23,400 nt of DNA from Mayfieldus sp038329895. GTDB taxonomy: Bacteria; Actinomycetota; Thermoleophilia; Solirubrobacterales; 70-9. Where the stretch lies: assembly GCA_038329895.1 (NCBI GenBank), contig JBBQNM010000038.1:1-23400 (forward strand). Direction: 5' to 3'. Below are positions 14,918-21,261 of the stretch, piece by piece (the first letter of the stretch is position 1; every line of letters starts with the position of its first letter). The notes under the pieces are model-generated. The model saw only the letters and a program-made list of their open reading frames with translations. It made no database searches and was not told where the DNA came from. The position numbers and the translations under genes were made by a program.

Positions 14918-14969
14918 GGCCGGCGCGTTGCGCGCCGGCACATGCATGTCAGGCGGCGAAGCCGCCGCA
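14918..14969 (+). repeat. REP-like paired-hairpin element, copy B
   Basis: Second copy of the 52-base unit at 1489-1540, in the same orientation. Hairpin 1 is a perfect 9-bp stem (14919-14927 with 14931-14939) around TTG. The spacer ACATGCATGT is a perfect palindrome, and hairpin 2 is GGCGGC-GAA-GCCGCC (14952-14966). It fills the gap between two convergent genes. Confidence 0.8.
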
Positions 14970-14977
14970 AATTGTGC

Positions 14978-14993
14978 GCGCTACGCGTAGCGC
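14978..14993. repeat. Perfect 16-bp palindrome at the end of the lactonase gene
   Basis: GCGCTACGCGTAGCGC spans the stop codon (14983-14981) of the metallo-beta-lactamase-fold gene. It lies 8 bases after REP copy B. Together they may act as a bidirectional transcription end or RNA-stabilising structure; no T-run is visible. Confidence 0.55.
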
Positions 14994-15886
14994 TCTTCGA
15001 GCTGTTCGTAGAAGGAGGGGTCGTGGCCCGGGGTGATGATCGCGTGGGGGAATTGACTGCGGAACAGCTTCAGCTCCCGTAGCGAGCGGCGCCAGTTGTG
15101 CCGGTCAAAGGGGCGGGGAGGGGGTGGTGCTCCGCCCTCCAGCTGGCGGTAGGTATAGACGGCGTCGCCACCGATCACGAAGTCGCGCTGCCCCAACCGC
15201 GCCACCACCGACATGTGACCGGCGCTGTGGCCGGGGGTGTAGGCGAGGCGGATCGAGCCGTCGCCGAACAGGTCGAAGGTGCGCGCGAAGCTCGCATATG
15301 ACGAAACGTTGCCGCGAGCGAAGTCCATGGTCCGGTAGTCGAAGACGAAGTCGTAGTGGGCCGGCCGGTAGCCCTGGAGTGCCGGCTGGCGCGCCGTGGT
15401 CGCCGCGACCCACTCGGCCTCGCTGAGGACGAAGGTCGAGTCGGGGAACTCGGAGATCGCCGAGGCGTGGTCGACGTGCAGGTGGGTCATGACGACAACA
15501 TCGACTTGGTCGATGTTGCGCTTGCGCAGCTGGGCGGGCACGTCCTCGCCCTGGTTCAACTCGGGCGGCGCGAAGCGAACGGCAGCCCGGCCGAAGTTCT
15601 GGCGCGGATCGCTGGTCACCGAGGGGTGAAGCCCAGTGTCGACGAGGATCGTCCCGGCGCTCGGATGGCGGATCAAAAACGCAGGGCAGGGCACCGTCCA
15701 GCGGTTTGCACTGGAGAACAAGCCGCGCAGCAGGCGCAGAGTCAGGAACCTCCCGCCAGGCGATTCCATGAAGTCCTTGGGCCAGCTGACGTGACCGGCG
15801 ATCAGGGGCTCGACCACGACGGTGGCGCCCTGCTTGCCGCCTGCAAGCGGCTCGTGAAGCGGCTTCGGCTCCGCGTGGATCTTCAT
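14981..15886 (-). CDS. Metallo-beta-lactamase-fold hydrolase, N-acyl homoserine lactonase-like
   Basis: A 301-residue MBL-fold hydrolase. The zinc motif HxHxDH is THLHVDH (His135, His137, Asp139, His140), followed by the distal ligands in YTPGHSAGHMS and GGDAVY and the final TPGHDP. The N-terminal part (CPAFLIRHPSAGTILVDTG) matches the AiiA/AttM lactonase group. AHL-type lactone opening is the family's best-known activity, but many members act on other lactones or esters. There is no signal peptide. The ATG at 15886 lies 12 bases after a TAGGCT box. It is divergent from the SDR gene with only 42 bases between start codons. Confidence 0.87.
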   Translation of the reverse strand: MKIHAEPKPLHEPLAGGKQGATVVVEPLIAGHVSWPKDFMESPGGRFLTLRLLRGLFSSANRWTVPCPAFLIRHPSAGTILVDTGLHPSVTSDPRQNFGRAAVRFAPPELNQGEDVPAQLRKRNIDQVDVVVMTHLHVDHASAISEFPDSTFVLSEAEWVAATTARQPALQGYRPAHYDFVFDYRTMDFARGNVSSYASFARTFDLFGDGSIRLAYTPGHSAGHMSVVARLGQRDFVIGGDAVYTYRQLEGGAPPPPRPFDRHNWRRSLRELKLFRSQFPHAIITPGHDPSFYEQLEERYA

Positions 15887-15898
15887 TTGAACTGGCTC

Positions 15899-15919
15899 AG
15901 CCTAACGGGCGGATAAGCT
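15899..15919. promoter_or_regulatory. Two divergent -10 boxes in a 42-base intergenic gap
   Basis: TAGGCT on the minus strand (15904-15899) lies 12 bases before the lactonase ATG. TAAGCT on the plus strand (15914-15919) lies 9 bases before the SDR ATG. The boxes are 9 bases apart, so two RNA polymerases could not sit there together. No -35 boxes are visible. Confidence 0.5.
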
Positions 15920-15928
15920 GGCCCGCCG

Positions 15929-16786
15929 ATGCCTGAGAGCGATCCTTCGCGCGTTTTCGCGCCCGGTCTGCTGGCCGGCCGCGTCTGCCTCGTCTCCGGC
16001 GCTGGCAGCGGGCTCGGGAGGGCGACAGCGCTGGAGCTGGCGGCGCTCGGGGCGACGGTGATCGGCTGCGGGCGGCGAGCCGAGCCGCTGGAGGAGACAG
16101 GGGCTGCCGCGGCGGGACTCGACGGCTCCTTCGAGCACGAGGCCGCCGACATCCGCGACGAGGAGGCGGTCGAGCGCCTCGTCGATGGGGCGATCGAGCG
16201 TCACGGACGGCTAGACGTGCTCGTCAACAACGCAGGCGGTCAGTTCCTCAGCCCCGCCGAGGCGATCACCCCGAAGGGATTTCGCACCGTGATCGAGCTC
16301 AACGTCCAGGGCACCTGGCTGATGACCCACGCCGCGGCCACCAAGGCGTTCATCCCCCAGCGCGAGGGGAAGGTGGTCAGCGTCACCCTCTCCCCCCACC
16401 ACGGAATGCCGGGGATGGTCCATTCCGGTGCGGCGCGGGCCGCGGTCGAGAACATGATGAGGACGCTGTCGATCGAGTGGGCGCGCTTCAACGTCAAGCT
16501 GTGCGCGGTCGCGGCCGGCCAGTTCGACACCGAGACGCTGCGGACGAAGTACCCCCAGCCGGTGGTCGAGAACGTCCACCGCACGGTGCCGCTACAGCGG
16601 CTCGGTACGCCGGAGGAGATGGCGTGGCTTGTCGCCTATCTCGCCTCGCCGGCGGGTGACTTCCTCTCCGGTTGCGTACTCACGATCGACGGGGCCCGCG
16701 ACAACTGGTTCGGTGCCTGGCCGCCGGGCGGCGCCAGCGACGAGGCCGGCGAGCCGCTGGCGGAGGAACGCAGGCCGAAGGACTAG
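15929..16786 (+). CDS. SDR-family oxidoreductase with a substituted active site
   Basis: A 285-residue Rossmann short-chain dehydrogenase/reductase. The cofactor motif is SGAGSGLG (23-30), and NNAG is at 100-103. The Tyr-x3-Lys pair is not there: the aligned segment is VHSGAARAAVENM, giving Ser166 and Arg170. That block resembles peroxisomal 2,4-dienoyl-CoA and trans-2-enoyl-CoA reductases (VHAGSAKAAVDAM), which lack the usual Tyr, so an enoyl-CoA reductase role is plausible. RRAEP after the second strand suggests NADP. The end (GASDEAGEPLAEERR) is charged. The ATG follows a leaderless-type promoter, and the stop shares CTAG with the convergent SGNH gene. Confidence 0.87.
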   Translation: MPESDPSRVFAPGLLAGRVCLVSGAGSGLGRATALELAALGATVIGCGRRAEPLEETGAAAAGLDGSFEHEAADIRDEEAVERLVDGAIERHGRLDVLVNNAGGQFLSPAEAITPKGFRTVIELNVQGTWLMTHAAATKAFIPQREGKVVSVTLSPHHGMPGMVHSGAARAAVENMMRTLSIEWARFNVKLCAVAAGQFDTETLRTKYPQPVVENVHRTVPLQRLGTPEEMAWLVAYLASPAGDFLSGCVLTIDGARDNWFGAWPPGGASDEAGEPLAEERRPKD

Positions 16787-17526
16787 CGGCTGTCGCCGAG
16801 CCGGGAGGCGACCACGCCGCCGAGGCGCCGGTAGCCGGCGATCGAGGGGTGATCGCCGTCGGCGGTGAGGCGGCGCTGCATCAGGTTCGGCTTGCGGGGA
16901 TCGGCGAGCGTCTGGTTGAAGGGAAGTACCGGCACCCGCTCCAGCTCCGCCGTCGTACCGATCAGGCGGTTGAGCCGGTCGATCAGCGGCGCGGCGACTG
17001 GGTAGCTGCGGTTCCACGGGAGCACGTTGGCCAGCGCCACCCGCAGGCCGAGCTGCTTTCCCTGCTGCACCATCCGGCCGAGGTTGGTGGCCGCGCCGGT
17101 GACCGCGAGGCGGCGCAACGCGGCCGGGCTCTGAAGCGACTGGGCGATGTCGTTGATCCCGCCCTGCACGATCAGCACGTCGGCGCCGCGCGCACAGCTG
17201 CGAAGGCGGGTCGCTATCTGCGAGGTCGGCTGGCCGAAGACGCCGCAGTTGCGAAACCGCAGGCCCGGTTCGTCGCGGTGCGCCCAGTACTCGTACTGGC
17301 TGCGAGGGTCGTGTCCGAACCCGAGCGCCGCGCGGGCATTGGGGCTGGGGTCATAGCCGGGATTGCCGGCCGTGATCGAGTCGCCGAGCGCGGCCACCAA
17401 GACCGGCCCCTTGTTCGGCGCCTGGCCATGATGCTTCTGGTTCGACGACGAGCTGCCGCAGCCGCCAAGCGTCGCTGCGGCCGCGATCGCGCCGCAGGCG
17501 AGTGAAACGCGCGCCGCGCAGCTCAG
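16783..17526 (-). CDS. SGNH/GDSL-family esterase, predicted lipoprotein with a CTG start
   Basis: The SGNH blocks are all present: GDSITAG (Ser50), Gly in QPTSQIATRL, GGINDIAQ (Asn), and DGDHPSIAGY with Asp-x2-His. The first standard start in frame (TTG 17400) would begin at the first strand and drop an obvious lipoprotein signal. From CTG 17526 the product is about 247 residues: MSCAARVSLACGAI, a hydrophobic core, then lipobox LGGC (Cys23) and a Ser-rich linker. No ATG, GTG or TTG lies between the upstream stop and 17400. CTG overlaps the previous gene's stop (CTGA), and AGGAGG sits 13 bases before it. The enzyme would be a surface lipoprotein hydrolysing esters, substrate unknown. The fold is secure; the start is inference. 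Confidence 0.72.
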   Translation of the reverse strand: MSCAARVSLACGAIAAAATLGGCGSSSSNQKHHGQAPNKGPVLVAALGDSITAGNPGYDPSPNARAALGFGHDPRSQYEYWAHRDEPGLRFRNCGVFGQPTSQIATRLRSCARGADVLIVQGGINDIAQSLQSPAALRRLAVTGAATNLGRMVQQGKQLGLRVALANVLPWNRSYPVAAPLIDRLNRLIGTTAELERVPVLPFNQTLADPRKPNLMQRRLTADGDHPSIAGYRRLGGVVASRLGDSR

Positions 17527-17786
17527 GCGCGAAGCCGGCCCTCCTCGATGCGCGCGGCGAGGTCCTTTGACTGCTCGCGGACCACGGTGCCGTCCTCGAG
17601 CTCGATCGCGGGCAGCACCTTTTGCCCGCTGAGCTTCTCGAACTCATCGCGCTTGCCGCGCCGCACCGGGTGTTTGACCACCTCGTACTCGACCCCCGCG
17701 TCATCGAGCGCCTTCTGCACCTTCCAGCAGGGATGAGCGCCGATCTTCAGCCACATAGTTGAGCAGCGGTGGAGCTTCACAGCCAT
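17523..17786 (-). CDS. Glutaredoxin/GST N-terminal-like thioredoxin-fold protein
   Basis: An 87-residue single-domain protein of the thioredoxin fold. The active-site-like segment is GAHPCWKVQKALDDAG (Cys20, with Cys8 nearby). The cis-Pro motif is KVLPAIEL (Pro59), and the last helix begins REQSKDLAARI. There is no CxxC, so it would be monothiol or GST-like rather than a classical glutaredoxin. The ATG has a strong GGAGG ribosome site 5 bases upstream and lies 13 bases after the SDR stop; the SGNH gene starts in its last codons, so the three form one operon. A similar gene lies at 23047-23382. Confidence 0.78.
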   Translation of the reverse strand: MAVKLHRCSTMWLKIGAHPCWKVQKALDDAGVEYEVVKHPVRRGKRDEFEKLSGQKVLPAIELEDGTVVREQSKDLAARIEEGRLRA

Positions 17787-17799
17787 TCCGACCTCCTCG

Positions 17800-18630
17800 T
17801 CAGATGTACATCCCGCCGAATTGCCCGCCGGTCACGTTGAGCACCTGGCCGTGCACGTAGTTGGCCATCTCGGAGGCCAGGAACACGACCGGTCCCGCCG
17901 CCTCCTCGGGCTGCGCGGGTCGGCCGATCGGGATGATCGCCGAGGCCATCGCGCGCATCTGCTCGGGAATCCCCAGCTCGACCTCCTCGCCGCCCGGAGC
18001 GGTCATCGTCTCGCCCGCCTCCTTGGAGGCGGTGAGGCGCGTCTCCACGAAGCCGAAGGCCACCGCGTTGACGTTGATCTTGAACTGGCCCCACTCCTTG
18101 GCGAGCGTCTTGGTGAGGCCCACGACCCCCGCCTTCGCGGATGAGTAGTTCGCCTGCCCGGCGTTGCCCATCGTCCCCGAGATCGAGGAGACGTTGATCA
18201 GCTTGCGGAACACTTCATTGCCCTCGGCAGCCTCGGCCTTTGCGGCCTCGCGCCAGTGCGGAGCCAGCGCGCGGGCGACCCGGAACGGGACGATCGTGTG
18301 GATATCGAGCATCGCCTGGAACTGCTTGTCCTCCATGCGGTGAACGACGCCGTCCCAGGTATAGCCGGCGTTGTTGACCACGATGTCGACCGATCCGAAG
18401 GCGTCCACGGCGGCCTCGACCAGCTTGTCCGCGGCGCCCTCCTCGGTCAGGTCGCCGGCGTGCACCGCGGTCTCGCCATCGATCTCGCCCGCCGTCTGCT
18501 CCGCAACGTCGGCGTCGAGGTCGTTGATCAGCACCTTCGCCCCCTCGCTCACGAACCGTTCCGCGGTGGCGCGGCCGATGCCGCGAGCCGAGCCGGTGAC
18601 GATCGCGCTCTTGCCGTCAAGTAGTCCCAT
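17800..18630 (-). CDS. SDR-family oxidoreductase (3-oxoacyl-ACP reductase-like)
   Basis: A 276-residue classical SDR: GSARGIG (13-19), Asp/Asn-rich NAD(P) region LINDLDAD, NNAG (86-89), catalytic Ser-Tyr-Lys in INVSSIS and NYSSAKAG (Tyr162, Lys166). It resembles FabG and hydroxyacyl-CoA dehydrogenase-type SDRs. A polar insert of about 18 residues (REAAKAEAAEGNEVFRKL, 127-144) lies before the serine strand. ATG 18630 has AAGGAG 9-10 bases upstream, and the open frame beyond it is not SDR-like. It is the first gene of the operon with the glutaredoxin-like and SGNH genes. The end (VTGGQFGGMYI) is normal for the family. Substrate chain length is unknown. Confidence 0.93.
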   Translation of the reverse strand: MGLLDGKSAIVTGSARGIGRATAERFVSEGAKVLINDLDADVAEQTAGEIDGETAVHAGDLTEEGAADKLVEAAVDAFGSVDIVVNNAGYTWDGVVHRMEDKQFQAMLDIHTIVPFRVARALAPHWREAAKAEAAEGNEVFRKLINVSSISGTMGNAGQANYSSAKAGVVGLTKTLAKEWGQFKINVNAVAFGFVETRLTASKEAGETMTAPGGEEVELGIPEQMRAMASAIIPIGRPAQPEEAAGPVVFLASEMANYVHGQVLNVTGGQFGGMYI

Positions 18631-18673
18631 CTGTGTGCGTTCTCCTTCCAGGGTCTTCCAAGTCGGCGGGAAC

Positions 18674-18686
18674 GCTATATGTAGGC
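18674..18686. promoter_or_regulatory. A/T-rich divergent promoter core between SDR operon and DUF4389 gene
   Basis: GCTATATGTAGGC lies in a very GC-rich gap. It reads TATAGC on the minus strand toward the SDR operon and TATATG on the plus strand toward the DUF4389 gene. Either could be a -10 box; the distances leave leaders of about 35-65 bases. Confidence 0.3.
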
Positions 18687-18749
18687 GCGATCGGGGGGTC
18701 GCACAGGATTCCGGGGAGGAAGACGTGATGAGCCGACGACAGCGGGCGC

Positions 18750-19436
18750 ATGGAGGGCACAGAGCAGCCCCAGCCGGCTGTCCCATCGGCCGGCGCGGTG
18801 TCGGACTATCCGGTCACCTTCTCGGTCGACTACCCGGACCGGGCGCCGAACCGGGTCAGCACCGCCTTCCGGATCTTCGCAGCGATCCCGATATTGATCG
18901 TCTCCGCCGCAATCACGGGCATAGGTGGGTTCGATTTCGGCCACACGAGCAGCGGCGCCTGGGTCGCGCAGATCAACGGGATCGGCGGCGGCCTGCTCTT
19001 CCTGCCGCCCCTGTTCTTGATCGTCTTCCGCCAGAAGTACCCGCGCTGGTGGTTCGACTGGAACCTTCAATTGCTGCGCTTCACCAATCGGATCGGGGTC
19101 TACCTCGCGCTGATGGATGACCGATATCCGTCGACCGACGAGCAGCAGTCCGTCCATCTCGACTTCCCCTACCCGGACGCGAAGGTGGATCTCGACCGCG
19201 GCATGCCGCTGGTCAAGTGGCTGCTGGCGATCCCGCACTACATCGTGCTGATCTTTCTCCACGTCGGGCTCTTCTTCGCCCTGATTTTTGCTTGGTTCGC
19301 GATTCTCTTCACCGGCCGCTACCCGCGCCCTGTCTTCGACTTCGCGGAAGGCCTGCTCCGCTGGGACAGCCGCGTCTACGGGTACGCCTGGATCTTGGTC
19401 ACCGACAAGTACCCGCCATTCCGGCTAGCTCCCTGA
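18750..19436 (+). CDS. DUF4389-type membrane protein
   Basis: A 228-residue membrane protein with hydrophobic segments near residues 33-52, 70-87 and 145-185. Repeated family features are visible: VSTAFRIFAAIPILI and the later MPLVKWLLAIPHYIVL, and the two related Tyr/Pro blocks (VYLALMDDRYPS and YAWILVTDKYPPF). These match the DUF4389 family, whose function is not established. ATG 18750 has no ribosome site. A strong one (GGGGAGG) precedes ATG 18728, which is in another frame and is followed at once by a stop in this frame (ATGA), so it may serve a short leader or be coincidental. The gene is divergent from the SDR operon. Confidence 0.82.
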   Translation: MEGTEQPQPAVPSAGAVSDYPVTFSVDYPDRAPNRVSTAFRIFAAIPILIVSAAITGIGGFDFGHTSSGAWVAQINGIGGGLLFLPPLFLIVFRQKYPRWWFDWNLQLLRFTNRIGVYLALMDDRYPSTDEQQSVHLDFPYPDAKVDLDRGMPLVKWLLAIPHYIVLIFLHVGLFFALIFAWFAILFTGRYPRPVFDFAEGLLRWDSRVYGYAWILVTDKYPPFRLAP

Positions 19437-19524
19437 GCTGGCCAGAGCGAGCGACTCAGGCGGCAGGCGGCTGAACCAGGTTGATCCGAGCCGCTCGGTC
19501 CCTGGCGAGGCTAAGGTGGAGCCG

Positions 19525-19619
19525 ATGGATCAAGACGACCGGCAACCCATGTTCTCGCTAGCGCCATGAGCGTCAGGGTGGCGGTCATATCCCCGCGCAA
19601 GGCTAGTCGCCCCGCTTAA
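19525..19619 (+). other. Two overlapping mini-ORFs ahead of the desaturase gene
   Basis: ATG 19525 (after TAAGGT and GGAG) encodes MDQDDRQPMFSLAP and stops at TGA 19567-19569. ATG 19566 overlaps it (ATGA) and encodes MSVRVAVISPRKASRPA, ending at TAA 19617-19619. They may be a leader pair or decayed gene starts. No function can be assigned. Confidence 0.25.
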
Positions 19620-19630
19620 GAAGGTTGGGC

Positions 19631-19636
19631 TAGCCT
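19631..19636 (+). promoter_or_regulatory. Candidate -10 box of the desaturase gene
   Basis: TAGCCT overlaps the upstream-most TTG. Its presence argues that translation begins further down, at GTG 19651 (14 bases on). Confidence 0.4.
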
Positions 19637-19650
19637 TGATTCCGTTAGCA

Positions 19651-20724
19651 GTGATCGACGCCGCCTCACAGGTCGCATCCGTGTCGAAAGCCGGTTCCGT
19701 TTCGACCCGGCCGGTCTGGCGCGACTCGATTGCCCCATACGAGCGCCCGTCCTGGAGCCGGAGCCTGCTCGACGTCGCGACCTCGGTCGTGCCCTACGTA
19801 GCGCTTTCGGTGCTCATGTACGTCAGCCTCGGCGAGGTCACCTACTGGGCCACCGTCGCCCTCGCGATCCCGACCGCCGGGTTCCTAATGCGAACCTTCA
19901 TCGTCTTCCACGACTGCACCCACGGCTCGTTTCTGCCCTCGCGGCGGGCCAACCTCTGGGTCGGCCGGCTGAGCGGGCTCCTCATCTTCCAGCCGTTCGG
20001 GAACTGGCGCCACAGCCACGCCGTCCATCACGGCACGTCCGGCGATCTCGACCGGCGCGGAACGGGCGACGTCCCGACGCTGACCTTCGATGAGTACGTC
20101 GCCAGCTCCTGGAGGAAGCGGCTCGGCTACCGTCTCTTCCGCAACCCGCTCGTCATGTTTGGGGTCGGACCGCTGTGGTCGCTGATGCTCGGGCCTCGTC
20201 TGTGGTCGCGCTCGATGCGCCCGCGCCAGCGGCGGAGCGTGGTCATCACCAACCTCGTCCTGGCGGTGCTGCTGGGCGCGATTTGCTGGCTCGTCGGCTG
20301 GCAGGAGTGGCTGCTCGTCCAGATGCCGACGGCGATCCTCGCCGGGACGGCAGGCGTCTGGCTCTTCTACGTCCAGCACCAGTTCGAGGACGTCTACTGG
20401 GAGAGCGGCGAGAGCTGGGGCTATGCGGACGCGGCGCTACGCGGGAGCTCGTACCTGAAGCTGCCCCAGCCCTTCCAGTTCTTCACCGGCAACATCGGCC
20501 TCCACCACGTCCACCACTTGAGCGCCAAGGTCCCGAACTACAACCTGCAGCGCGCGCATGACGAGAATCCAATCTTCCGCGACGTCCCGGTGCTGACCGC
20601 ATGGGACGGCGCCGTCGCGGTCCGGCTCAAGGTGATCGACCCGGAGGCCGGTCGCCTGCTTACCTGGTCCGAGGTCCGCGCGCGCCGCGCCGCGGTTCCC
20701 GCCGCGTCGCTGGCGGCGCTTTAG
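19651..20724 (+). CDS. Membrane fatty-acid desaturase
   Basis: A di-iron acyl-lipid desaturase of about 357 residues. All three His boxes are present: HDCTH (87-91), HSHAVHH (121-127) and HHVHH near 275. Four hydrophobic segments fit the family. The layout (FHDCTHGSFLPSRRAN, FQPFGNWRHSHAVHHG, VQHQFEDVYW) resembles delta-12/omega-6-type bacterial desaturases, which introduce double bases into membrane acyl chains and need a ferredoxin-like donor. GTG 19651 is preferred over TTG 19636 because the TTG lies in the likely -10 box. Low temperature often induces such genes; nothing in the upstream region shows that directly. Regioselectivity is unknown. Confidence 0.92.
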   Translation: MIDAASQVASVSKAGSVSTRPVWRDSIAPYERPSWSRSLLDVATSVVPYVALSVLMYVSLGEVTYWATVALAIPTAGFLMRTFIVFHDCTHGSFLPSRRANLWVGRLSGLLIFQPFGNWRHSHAVHHGTSGDLDRRGTGDVPTLTFDEYVASSWRKRLGYRLFRNPLVMFGVGPLWSLMLGPRLWSRSMRPRQRRSVVITNLVLAVLLGAICWLVGWQEWLLVQMPTAILAGTAGVWLFYVQHQFEDVYWESGESWGYADAALRGSSYLKLPQPFQFFTGNIGLHHVHHLSAKVPNYNLQRAHDENPIFRDVPVLTAWDGAVAVRLKVIDPEAGRLLTWSEVRARRAAVPAASLAAL

Positions 20725-20735
20725 CTCGCGCTCCC

Positions 20736-20755
20736 GCCGTTGCCAATTAAACGGC
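20736..20755 (+). terminator. Weak hairpin after the desaturase gene
   Basis: GCCGTT-GCCAATTA-AACGGC, a 6-bp stem with an 8-base loop 12 bases after the stop. There is no T-run, so it is a weak terminator candidate. Confidence 0.3.
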
Positions 20756-20800
20756 TCGGCGGAGTGGGGGGAACCGTTAGGTTGCCCGAGAAGCCCGCGG

Positions 20801-20806
20801 TAGCCT
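20801..20806 (+). promoter_or_regulatory. Candidate -10 box of the zinc-ribbon gene
   Basis: TAGCCT, 34 bases before ATG 20841. A second box-like TAGGTT lies about 22 bases further upstream. This gene has a purine-rich ribosome region (GGAAAGAGG), unlike the leaderless genes. Confidence 0.35.
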
Positions 20807-20840
20807 TGCCGGCTAATCAGCTTGCATCCACGGAAAGAGG

Positions 20841-21050
20841 ATGTCCACCGAACCAGGCGATCCCCTCGAAGCCCTTCAACACAAGGGGGCGACGATGGCG
20901 TGTCCGGCATGTGGGCGGCGGGAGTGGGCAAGTAGCGGTCGGGCTGAGCTGACCCGGGAGCCGCGCACCGAGGTCTACCTGCTGTCCTGCAGGGGTTGCG
21001 GCTACGTGAGAATGCATGACCTGGACTTCCTCGTGGAGGGCGACTCATAG
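20841..21050 (+). CDS. Small zinc-ribbon protein
   Basis: A 69-residue protein with two Cys pairs, MACPACG (Cys21, Cys24) and LSCRGCGY (Cys50, Cys53), spaced as in a zinc ribbon. Between them is a basic beta-hairpin-like stretch (ELTREPRTEVYL). Such small ribbons bind nucleic acid or act as assembly factors. The exact role is unknown. The ATG follows GGAAAGAGG. A start at ATG 20895, just before the first Cys pair, would also give a full ribbon. Confidence 0.7.
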   Translation: MSTEPGDPLEALQHKGATMACPACGRREWASSGRAELTREPRTEVYLLSCRGCGYVRMHDLDFLVEGDS

Positions 21051-21143
21051 CGAAGAGAGCCCGTGGTCTTTACCAGGCTGGCGCTGGTCTGCTGTCGGCA
21101 GCAAGAGCGGTTGGACCCCCGGATTGCCGTTTCGCCTGAGACC

Positions 21144-21179
21144 CCGGGAGGTCGCTGGTTCAATCCAGTCGCCCCGACC
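21144..21179 (+). tRNA. Degenerate 3' end of a tRNA-Pro (remnant, possible att site)
   Basis: The segment reads as the 3' part of tRNA-Pro: variable-loop-like GGAGGTC, T-arm GCTGG-TTCAAT-CCAGT (21154-21169), then CGCCCCG (21170-21176), discriminator A and CC. CGCCCCG would pair with a CGGGGCG 5' end, the usual tRNA-Pro acceptor. The T-loop is one base short (TTCAAT in place of TTCRAAT). No 5' half, D-arm or anticodon arm lies in the 80 bases upstream, so this is not a working tRNA gene. Integrative elements often leave such 3' ends at their junctions. Confidence 0.45.
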
Positions 21180-21261
21180 CTCTAGTTCGCAGTTGATCGC
21201 CCGCAACATCGGGCGCGCTCGGGCTGACGCCGCGACCGGAAGAAATCGGCCCCTCGGACCG

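Noticed and set aside
18728..19120. Frame from ATG 18728 with a strong ribosome site
   Set aside because: It runs across the DUF4389 gene in another frame and yields a low-complexity Arg/Gly-rich product. Only the ribosome site itself is noteworthy.
21051..21143. Small hairpin TGCTG-TCGG-CAGCA and surroundings as an RNA gene or tRNA 5' half
   Set aside because: The stem is short and no D-arm or anticodon arm could be placed in register with the tRNA-Pro 3' end.
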